A DNA stretch of 32,761 bases. Source: Spirogloea muscicola. Taxonomy: Eukaryota > Streptophyta > Zygnematophyceae > Spirogloeales > Spirogloeaceae. This document shows positions 24,101-32,761 of the stretch, one piece after another. The stretch's first letter is position 1. Each line of letters starts with the position of its first letter. The stretch is from contig WELB01000092.1 in NCBI GenBank assembly GCA_009602725.1, forward strand, positions 378,513 to 411,273, in the 5' to 3' direction. The translations under genes were made by a program, and so were the position numbers. The notes below the pieces were generated by a model, which saw only the letters and a list, made by a program, of their open reading frames with translations, did not search any database and was not told where the DNA came from.

Positions 24101-27100
24101 CACGCATATGCTCAATAAGAGCAGCCAGCTACGTAAGCCAGGTACTTTTTCCCTGCTGATTCCCCTACGCAGCACTTGCAATCAGCAAACTTTGCATGGA
24201 GCTAAATTCTCAGCATGCACAGAGTGAAACCTAACCCCAAATCTCAAACACAGTATTCTTAAACCGACCCTAGCGTCTACGTGTATCATGTAAGAGGTGA
24301 AAGGTCCAACAGGGGAGGTGCCACCTCCAACATAGGTACAAGATGACTCTACTGGCCCAGTAATGATCTTACCTCCGTGAACTGCTCCCATAGATCCTCC
24401 TCAAGGGGCGGTGGCTCCCGCTGCCTAACAGGCGTTGCCGGGCCAACTTCGTGCCAGCTCTTCGCCTCGTCATCCTCTCTCGCACGTAGCAAGCGACGAG
24501 CATACTCCCTCACCTGCATTCCCTTCTTCTTTTGAAGTTCATTGGCGCTCAGCACCTCCATGGACGACAGGGAGCTTGACTCGCCCTTCTTGACCTCGGC
24601 CGCTTCTTCTGTTGGGACTGCGTCCTTTGCCTGTCAGAGTAGCATTTGCCTCCTAGTAAGTACATCATAGGAGCATTGGTACTTAGCAGACCACCAAGCC
24701 GCTGCATGTGGTCAAAAAGGAAAACAAGGATGCAGTGAATTTGACCAACAACCAGCTTGTTTACAAGTACATACCACAAATAAATCTTAAAGCAATGTCA
24801 TGACTGACGGGTGATAGTAACCAACAAACCTGTCCCTCTGGTACCACTCTTCTACAAACAGAATCTAGGCTTTGACATGCAGGACTAGCACTTCAAGGTT
24901 GAGGCCTGCAATTTCTGCCTTGAGAAGAAGCTGTATCTGTGAGTAGCTTGCTACGAGGACCATCGACAAGGCCACGCACTGTGAGATTGTTGGAGTTACT
25001 GACACTCGGTGCAGCCTCTGCCGTTGTCGCTGTCTCTTTTGCATCCTGCCCGACCTCTTGGCCTACAACTGATGGCTCTGCAAGCTCAGCATCACCACCT
25101 CGCTCCTTGTCCTCGACCTGAGCCCTGCCTTGCAGTAGACAAGTTGCCTGTGCATCGGGAACAGCCTCCACCTGCCGGTGCTCCTCTCGTGCATGGGGTG
25201 AAGCCCGCGCGGCCTGCCAGAAGCCCTGCACAAGGCCTGCCAGCCTCGCGGCAGCGCACCGCTGCTGCTGCTCCAGCTCGCGCTGGCGGAACTCCTCCGG
25301 GCGTCGCGCCTGCGCGACCCACCGGCTCACCTGCGCCGCAGCTGCTCTCTTCCACAGCCTCTCCTGGAGGTGACCAAGCATAAACAGGTTTTGGCGTTAA
25401 GACTGACCACAATCCCTGGGCGGCGCTTCATGCGCAAAGGGCTAGTAGATAGTGCCAAGATCATCCAAAGCTAGATCATATAAGTCCCATCAGCTTTACT
25501 ATCACAGCAGCGGTGCTTCAGCTGTGTCAGCGTGGCTGCCTTCCAAATGTTTATTTTGCGCCTGCTTAGTCCACACGATAGAGGTCCTAGACCATTGGCC
25601 AGACACTGTTGGCACCTGCGCGAAATCGTTGGCAAGCCATGCCATCTCCTCGAGGACAAAGTCCCACTGGCATTTCCGCCGAGGGGCCTCGGCTGCCGGC
25701 CGCCGGCGCGCCCACTCCTGCCGCTGCCGCCGGGCAGCCTGCAGCAGCGCAGTGCATATCATGTCAGCCTCTCTCTGATCACGCATGTTATGACTGCTCC
25801 TCAGCTCAGTGTGGAGCTAGCCACAGCATGAATGGCGGTTGGCCGTTGCTTTGCCATGCAAAAGCAGCATCCATCAAGATCAGGCTGGCGGACCTTGATG
25901 GCCTCAGCCTCCTCGAGGATGAAGTCCTCGCGGGCCTTGCGGGCAGCGCTTGCCAGCTCCAAGCGGCGCCGCTCAGCCTCTGCCTGAGCGGCGGGGTCCT
26001 TCTCCTTCTCCCACGGCAGCACCACCTTGCCGGAGGCCATCGCCGCGCTGTTGCCGCTGCGCCCGCCCCCCTCGCTGCCGCTCGCCCGTGGCGGCGGCGT
26101 GTGGCCGGCTGTGATCGTTCCTAGCGCGCCGTGTTCAGCCGTCGCCTGCAACGGGTGCCGCGCGCTGCCGCCGTCGTCTCCGCCTGTGCCATCCTGGCCA
26201 GGCAGCGCCGCCTCGCCGTCCTTCGGCGCCTGCTTCCGCCCCTCATCGCCATTGTCGAGGAGTGGCTCCTGCTTCACCAGCACCTGGACCGGCACCGATG
26301 TGTCGAGCTGCGGCGCTGGCACCAGAGGCAGCAAGCTTGCTGCCACAAGCTTGCTGCCATTGCCAGGGCCGCCGCCACTGCTAGCTTGGTTGTCAGCCTC
26401 CGCAGCGGCGTCGCCCTTGCCCTGCGGCTGCTGCAGCAGCGGGCTCACCGCCGCGTCCACAGGCACCGCAACAGCCTCTGCAGTTGTCACTGGAGCGTGG
26501 CCTGCCGCTGCAGCCGCGCCGAACGACGAGTCCCCACCACCCACCGACACAACCACCGACTTGGGCTCGTCGACGCCCACGCGCTCGACAAGCACGGTGA
26601 CCTCGACCGCATCGCCGCTGCCCGACCGCTCCTGACTGCTGTCATCACCCGAGACATCCGCCGACTCCTCGAGCGGCAGTTGGGCAGCATCATCAACTGC
26701 TTGCAGGGAGGCTGGCGCAGTGGCAACATTGTCCTGTGGAGCTTCGGCGGCAGTTTCAGCCACGCCACCATCTTCCTTTGGACGTGCCTCAGTAGCCTCC
26801 TCAGCGCCGTCTGCCTCCGCAGCAGCCGGTGGCTCCTCCACGGCGGCAGGGCCATCGCTGGGGCCATCATCCAGCACGCTCCTGTCGGCGGCGTTGACGA
26901 CGGCAGACGAGGCCAGAGGTGTTGCTGCACTGTCTCCATCTCCAGCGGGCTCAGATGCTGCCGGCGCTGCTGTCGAGGCGGGCCCCTCGAGCATGGCCTT
27001 TGGAGCAACGATCAGTGGGGTCGAGGCTTCCAGGGCACCTCTGACATCGTGACCATCGTCGCTTGGCGGGGCCGCGCCCGCCTCCGCCAACGGGCTGCTG

Positions 27101-28309
27101 GCAGCGTCGCGGTCGCTGAGCACCAATTGTGGGGCATGGGTCAGGGGCCATCAGGCAAGTACAGCGACGGCCATAGATGCAAAGTGGCGCAGCTTGGAGG
27201 TGCCACAGGCGAGACCAGACGGGCAACTCGGCAAGGCTAGCAGGGACCGGTACCCTGCAGGCTTGAGGGGACGCGTGTCAAGAGGCGCTTCCGGCAGCCG
27301 CGTCGGCACAGCAACCGGCGACGGCGGTGGCGGCGGCGACGACGACGATGGCGGCGGCAACGACAACGGCGGCGGCGGCAGCGACGACGACGGAGGTGAC
27401 GTAGGAGGATCCGCGAGCGGCGACGGCGGGAAGAACTCGAGCAGGTCGCCGCCCTGCACGTGGTAACCAGTGACACCGGTCGAGGAGGTCAGAGCCATCT
27501 CGCCGACGACGCGCACAGCGCCTAGAGAGCCGTGAGACGTCGCCGTGCGTTGGCGTTGTAGCCAAATTGAGGCGCAGCGCAAGAGCCGGGACAGCTCGAG
27601 CCACGACTTCATCGCGAACTACATCTCGCAAATTATCACAACAGACAAGCCTCATCCAAAGTGACTTCATTATTCACTACGCGTATTCATAAGGCCCGTG
27701 CCGCCACTTTGCGCAAGCGCCCAATGGATTCTAGCGCGGCTAGACAGCCGCCAAGACAGAGCCAAGGCTCAGGCTCGGCGGGGCTCTGCTCGGACGGCGA
27801 CAGCGGCCTCCTCACCTCCTCGAGGAACTTGAGCTCCCGCCGCTGCTCGTCCCGCGCGGCGATCCTGCGGCTGCGCCGCAACGGCAGCAGCGGAGCTGGC
27901 CGTCAGCACACGGACCGGCACATGGTGGTTCTGATTCTGGTGGCCAGTCGGTGCCTCGGACATGGGCCGAGGTGGGCCCCGTCGCCATGGCTGGCCAGCG
28001 GCGGCCTTAAGCCGTCCGCCAAGGGTTTGCGGCTGCGGCGAGCCCCTTGCCAACGCCAGGGCCTGCGGGCAAGGCGGCGGCGGCCACCGTACAAGGCATG
28101 GAAAGGCTTGGCCCGGCAGCGCAGCCGCAGAAGAGGCCACCGAGGACCGTCGCCCGCCATATGCGGCGGCGAGTGCGGCGAGCGCGACACGTGGCGACGA
28201 GCCCGGGGGAGCCATACCTGAGCTCGTCGCGGAGGGCCTCGAGGTCGGAGCGGTGGCCCGGAGGCTTGGCCGGAGCCGCGCCGGCGCCGGCGGCGTCGGC
28301 CCCGCCCAT
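16968..28309 (-). CDS. EAF1: EAF1: HSA/SANT platform subunit of the NuA4 histone acetyltransferase complex
   Basis: Twenty minus-strand exons: 28309-28218, 27864-27816, 27453-27254, 27115-25894, 25738-25616, 25363-24980, 24630-24373, 24088-24005, 23672-22920, 22524-22477, 22183-22126, 22025-21814, 21620-21567, 21362-21282, 21109-20984, 20589-20473, 20205-20102, 19859-19623, 19353-18957, 18434-16968. Phases close to give 2021 aa. The N-terminal block LEALRDELR / ARDEQRRELKFLEE / GGDLLEF matches plant EAF1. The HSA domain (about 535-610) contains CQWDFVLEEMAWLANDFAQ then ERLWKRAAAAQ. FLVPPGAVAAY is at about 780, and a basic PPKKKRRIRDG (NLS-like) lies in exon 9. The SANT domain (about 1172-1225) has LPWSGEEDK, SLLAMVHDLGLNWDLVSDVL and YRKPKQCRDRHKALMDK, followed by QEEDTLKEHL. 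The last 600 residues are Gln-rich with long polyQ. EAF1 scaffolds NuA4 in the nucleus; HSA domains bind actin-related proteins. The ends of exons 6 and 17 are the least certain, and an upstream start is possible. Confidence 0.92.
17544..17591 (-). repeat. Pure CAG x16, polyglutamine, EAF1 last exon
   Basis: Sixteen uninterrupted CAG codons on the sense (minus) strand encode 16 Gln. A pure codon run with no CAA interruption is prone to slippage. Confidence 0.9.
17964..18008 (-). repeat. Pure CAG x15, polyglutamine, EAF1 last exon
   Basis: Fifteen uninterrupted CAG codons in the sense strand of EAF1 exon 20. Shorter Gln runs continue to about 18180, broken by Leu, His, Pro and Lys codons. Confidence 0.9.
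19139..19271 (-). repeat. Interrupted CAG clusters, polyglutamine, EAF1 exon 19
   Basis: Several blocks of 6-9 CAG codons are separated by His, Thr and a Gly-Thr-Ala/Pro segment. Together with the exon 20 runs they make up the Gln-rich C-terminal third of the protein. Confidence 0.85.
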
Positions 28310-29438
28310 GAAGCCAGCTCGGGGGCGCCACGTGGCTGCCCGCCTCGCTCCTCGCCGAAAAAAAAAAAAAAAAAAAAAAAAAAAAACGGGGGTCGCCTGG
28401 CAGCTCCCGGCGCCGCGCGGAGCCACCGCCAGCTCCGCCACGCGACAAGGCGCGGTCTCCGCCGCGAAAGCCGCCGCGAAAGCCGCCGCGCCGCGCGCGC
28501 TTCCCTCGTTGTCGCGCTCGGGCCGCACAACCCTAATTCACCACGGCGGGGATGGGGCCTCGTCGCGAGGCGGGCAAGGGGTGGGGGGAGGCCGTGGTGC
28601 GATCGCGAGCGCTCCCGTCAGTACGAAGCCATTACCAGCGCCGCACCTTAATCATATCCGTGCGCAAATCCTTCCCGGTTGGGGCCACCTGCGGCCCGTG
28701 GCCCCCGAAGTGCCCATCGCGAGCCGACGCCGTCGGAGCAATGGAACGTCGTAACCCGTTGTCACCGCCCTCATTGTTGCCCCATTTAAGAGAGCCACTT
28801 TTACTGTCACTAACACTCCTGCAGCTCTTTCGTTGTGTATGCTGGTGGGTGGTAATTGTGGTGGTAGTGATGCTCGTTGTCGTCGTCATCATTGTCGTCG
28901 ATGTTGCTGTTGTTGTTGACCTCTTCCTCGTTGACTTCATTGTTGCTCGTTACGCTTATCTTTGGTGTCATTGTCCTTCACCACTGTTACTCGTTGTGGT
29001 GGCGTTGTGTGCCCTTTTTGTGTGTCACAAAGTCGCCGTCTTCTGTTGTGATTGATATTGTGTTGCTCCTGTTGCCGGCCTTGTCACTAGTCGGCTGCTT
29101 GTTTCAAAACGCCTAAGCTCCTCAATTCAAGCCGTTTCAAAGACCAGGGCTAATTGCAGCAGAAGTGGCTCATCATGAACAGCTGCAGGTGCTAAATGAC
29201 ATCGAACTCCCAGACTCGAAAGTGATGCTGCTCACGGACACTCCTAGTATTCATATTGCGCGTAGATGCCTAACATACCTGTCATGCACATGCACAAGCC
29301 GCCCAGCCTCTTGGGATGCGACTAAGCTGTACCTTGTGCAGACTCCGAAGGATCAAATCTTGTGCTACCCCTGCAGAAATCAACAAGTCTGCAACTAAGA
29401 GAAAATAAAGGCAACTCTACATAATCAACCCACTTACA
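28310..29438. other. Intergenic region between EAF1 5' end and IspH 3' end
   Basis: No gene is recognised. The left part is the EAF1 promoter and 5' UTR; it holds the A29 run and a duplicated CCGCCGCGAAAG near 28458-28485. At about 28835-28960 there is an imperfect GTT/GTC/GTG simple repeat. The stretch just before 29439 should be the IspH 3' UTR. Confidence 0.6.
28358..28386 (+). repeat. Poly(A) run of 29 in GC-rich sequence
   Basis: Twenty-nine A on the + strand (poly(T) in the EAF1 sense) lie 49-77 bases upstream of the chosen EAF1 start codon. Flanks are CTCCTCGCCG on the left and CGGGGGTCGCC on the right, both strongly GC-rich. The setting mirrors the A66 run before the PAS gene. Confidence 0.95.
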
Positions 29439-32400
29439 CTAGGCAGCCACGAGTAGCATGTCTGCCTTCAATTTGAATATCCTATTTAGCGCATCCTCCA
29501 CAACCTGCAAAATTGCTCAACTATCAGGCTTCCTGTGGTATTTGCAATTAGGTGTCGATTATTCAAAAGCTGTGTAGCTCTGTAGGTAAAATCACCAGTG
29601 CATTACCAATGTGCACGTATAAGCAGGCTTAAATACTACCCAACTTGAGTGTATTTCAAAGCATTGCAGCATGCAGAAAGCCCAGAAGAAGCAAACTACC
29701 ATAGAGAACATGCAGTACTGAGAAGGTGTGTTCCCAACTTGGCTGGAAAGCTGTGAGTCATATAAGATTCAAGGATTTTTACCTTGTCTGGTGTGGAGGC
29801 ACCAGATGTGACACCAATGGTAATTGGCCCTTCAGGGAGCCAATTTTTTTTCTCCACCAACTCCCCATGCTGCATGACAAGGAATGCTTTTAGGGTTGGG
29901 AAGCTACGTGACGAAGAATTGCTCTTTGGAGATGCTATGACAGTATCTCCACGTGAAACTAATAGCAGCTTGATTACCGTTGTTCACTGCGCTAAAGACT
30001 CGCTGCACAGAAAGTGCATGCATCGGAACAGTTTTTGTAAGAAGATAGTCTGCATAGGCATCAGAGGGTGCACCAAAAGCTTGTGGAGTATGACGTTGTC
30101 AGGACCAATGCGCGCTTCGCTATCAACCCAGTAAGACGGAACGCCTGTCTCTTCAGCAATCTCCTGCAGGTGAGATGTGTTACTTGAATTGAAACCACCA
30201 ACGACTAGCATGAGGTCCACCTTGTCCTTAACGAGCTTGTACATCGCATCTTGCCGCTCCTGCAAAATGCACCACATATACATCAGTGCAACCATACGGC
30301 TGAAGCAATACTTCCACCAAAGGTCTTGAAGCCAACAGAAATTGAACAGCCTATGCAGATGTCTACATAGCTCCTGCCTTTGTGCCCATCATGTCCATGA
30401 AGCTCAAGGCCAAGTTTCATTCTGCAATCTAGCGTTCTTGCAACAGTTGCACAATCTGCAGACTGTACCAGCATGATACCTGGGTGGCATCGCATATTGT
30501 ATTAAAGGACATAAAATGTTCGTTCACAGATGCAGGTCCATACTTCTGCATCATGGTTTTCTCTAGAAGTTTCCCTGCAGCAACCGCAGGTACCTAAGTT
30601 GTTAGACAGCTGCTTGACTACATCATAGCTGCACTTCTCTTAGCAATGTTGCAACCTGCATGCATCCTCACGTGCACCGCAGCGATATATCTGGCTTCGT
30701 TGAGCTTTCGAGGTCCCTCAGGATAGCTGACCATGACAGAAGGATTTGATAGTAGTAAGGGGCCAATGGGGAATGTACCTATTTCTTCTGTCTCGCCCTT
30801 CAACATGGTTGTCTGATTGGCAATACCTACCCTCATTAAATCTTGATCTGGGTCAAAACCTTTGCTCACCGCATATTTGAATTTCTGATACAAACAGTCG
30901 CCAAACGACTGCCTTCATCAGTCAACCATCTAGAGGTCAAGGAAATGGAAACTGCACCTTGACCTATGCCGGCTAGGTTGTGAGCTGTAGGCTAGACCTG
31001 ATTAAGAATGCAGGTGCATTGACAGCCATAAGAGGACATCCCACATACCTCCAAGAACTCTTCCTTAGTGCCACTGCTTCCGTCAAGCTTGCCCTCAAGG
31101 ATGTAGTCACATACATAATTCGCCTAAACATAAGGTATGTGCATAGGTATATGAGGACCTGCAGCAGTGAAACTGCTAACACTGGCTAGCCATGCAGATG
31201 TCCAGCCAAATCCCAACACTGCATCTGGTGCTGCAGGCCAGCTTCGAAACTGGTCGCGGCGAAGTGACCAAATTTCAGGCTGGTCAATTGGGACACTGAC
31301 CTCCTTCATGTTCTTCACCACGATGTATGTTCCAGCAAACGACGCAGTAGCTACAGTCTCCTCGTGTGAGTACTTGCCATGAATGACAGATGTGTACAGC
31401 TTCTTCTTATGTTTGTGAACTGCATCCCAAACCTGCTTGTGGACCGACCACAAGGAAGACAACACATAAGAAAACTGCACAGAGAGCTTGAATAAGGACA
31501 GCTTAATCAATGGACATCACTGCTGACTGTTTAGAGATCTCTTAAGCTGTTGCTTCCTGAGAATCAGGCTTTCAGGCACTACTGGCTTTGAATGCTTCTC
31601 AGAAGTTGTCTTCTTCGAATTTGTCAACCCAGACCTCAAATGCCTGCAAGCTTGACCACCTAAGGTGAAGCCCACCAGTTTGAGGTTGATGAGATTCTTA
31701 GAAGTAGCTTACCTTTGAAACCCAAGGGCACGTGGTGTCCACAATCTGGACCTTTTTGTCATCAAGTAGCTGCATCTCCTGCACTGCCGCTCCAAAAGCA
31801 GGTAGGACAACCACGTCGTTTGCCTGGACAACTTCAAAGTCCTTCTTGTCTTCGACCACAGGAATGAATCCCACCTCCATGTCTCTCAGCCTCTGCACAG
31901 CGCCCATTGTTTGACATTGGCAGCTGCCCTGATGGTGGTAACGTGGTAAATACATGCTGCATGATAGATTCATGAGAAGCTTGATTATGCAAAGTTGATG
32001 ATATCATACATTGTTGACTGTTGGGTTGTGGATGATCTCATTCGTTATCCAAATCTTCTGGTCCGGGAACTGCTTCCGAGCTTCATAAGCCATCTGCACA
32101 GCCCGCTCCACTCCCCAGCAGAACCCGTACGACTCTGCCAGCTTCACGGTCACGTCTCCCCAGGTGAAAGTGAAGTTGTTCTCCCTCAGCAGCTTGATGA
32201 TGTCGCCTGCCAGAAACCATGGCAATGATGATTCTTCCAGCAGCTAACAGAGATTAATCCGCTTGATGACAGGTCAGTATCAGCTGCCCAGCTAAGCACC
32301 TTAACACCAACCAGCTATTGCTCATGGTAGCTGACGCGTCTAGCAGTACAGTGCGTCGCGATCATGCCCTTACTCGTGTACTCGTTGCTCATCTTCTCGA

Positions 32401-32761
32401 GCATCTCCTTCTTGTGACCAAACCCCTTTCGGTTGTACGAGGCGCTCTGGTTCAAGGATCTCCGGAAAGCACGACCGTCAAAGACCATCTCGCCGGAGCC
32501 GGCGCCGGCGTCGGCGGCTGCTGCCGCCACAGCCTCCTCCAAGCCATGCGATGGCGACGCCGCGAACTCCTCGCCAGCGCCGCATCGCGCTCCGCCAGGA
32601 GCGCATCGTGTGCGCCGCCCCCGGGAGCCTCCCTGGAGCCGGCGAGGAGCCAAGCCCGAGGACGACGACACCGCAGCGTCCTTGCCGGACGCCGCGCGCC
32701 GCCGCGCGGAGGCGTCGGGCAAAACGAGGCCGCCGCGCGCGGCGGCGGCGGCGGCGACGGC
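29439..32761 (-). CDS. ispH: 4-hydroxy-3-methylbut-2-enyl diphosphate reductase (IspH/HDR), 5' partial
   Basis: Ten minus-strand exons: 32761(open)-32374, 32206-32010, 31892-31713, 31432-31301, 31123-31049, 30884-30779, 30574-30480, 30259-30074, 29869-29783 and 29504-29439. All phases match; 503 residues are present. The enzyme reduces HMBPP to IPP and DMAPP, the last MEP-pathway step, in the plastid. The three [4Fe-4S]-ligand cysteines are present: GFCWGVERA (C159 of the partial protein), TTCPWV (C250) and NTICDATQ (C387). Substrate-site motifs include [31 protein letters not shown] and SGASTPDK. The plant-type N-terminal block [19 protein letters not shown] follows an Ala/Arg/Ser-rich leader that looks like a chloroplast transit peptide. 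That leader is still open at the window edge, so the start codon lies beyond base 32761. The nine introns are all GT-AG, 117-280 nt. Confidence 0.97.

Noticed and set aside
26131-27240. 369-codon + strand open frame
   Set aside because: It is the antisense shadow of EAF1 exon 4, whose sense frame is supported by matching splice phases and family motifs.
28877-29116. 79-codon frame rich in Ser and Leu
   Set aside because: It is a translation of the imperfect GTT/GTC simple repeat and not a protein-like sequence.
29434-29438. TGTAA algal polyadenylation signal just after the IspH stop
   Set aside because: It lies immediately after the stop codon, too close for a normal 3' UTR, and a five-base word is common by chance.

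Overview
This window is nuclear DNA of an intron-rich, GC-rich eukaryote, most likely a green alga (Chlorophyta; the trebouxiophyte class is my inference). Five genes can be rebuilt exon by exon. All 42 introns I place are GT-AG and every exon phase closes. The gene set is plant-type: a plastid IspH/HDR with an N-terminal leader, a plant-form EAF1, a CBSX3-like mitochondrial CBS protein and UBR7. None of it looks bacterial, and there are no operons.

Layout from left to right. 1-3752: a decayed non-LTR retrotransposon of the restriction-like-endonuclease (R2-like) class, cut by the window edge, with reverse transcriptase and endonuclease motifs spread over all three forward frames. 4399-6017 (+): CBSX3-like protein, 5 exons, 209 aa. 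6018-8560: convergent intergenic sequence. 8561-11004 (-): a 6-exon gene for a PAS protein with a C-terminal pseudo-receiver domain. 11102-11285: a 66-base poly(A) run ending in an assembly gap. 11286-13282: about 2 kb without a recognisable gene. 13283-15402 (-): UBR7 (UBR box plus PHD finger), with a tentative first exon inside a (CCG)n repeat. 15403-16967: intergenic. 16968-28309 (-): EAF1, the HSA/SANT platform subunit of the NuA4 histone acetyltransferase, 20 exons and about 2021 aa, with polyglutamine tracts. 28310-29438: intergenic, with a 29-base poly(A) run. 29439-32761 (-): IspH (HDR), 10 exons, 5' end outside the window.

The genes serve separate housekeeping roles: mitochondrial redox or adenylate sensing (CBSX3), chromatin (UBR7 and EAF1, neighbours on the same strand), plastid isoprenoid synthesis (IspH) and an unassigned signalling protein (PAS plus pseudo-receiver). 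I found no CRISPR array, tRNA, rRNA or defence system. The best candidate for something undescribed is the PAS/pseudo-receiver protein. It has Glu at the phospho-acceptor position, Arg in place of the invariant Lys, and no kinase or CCT domain. Exon borders come from splice consensus, phase and protein-family agreement; no transcript data were available.
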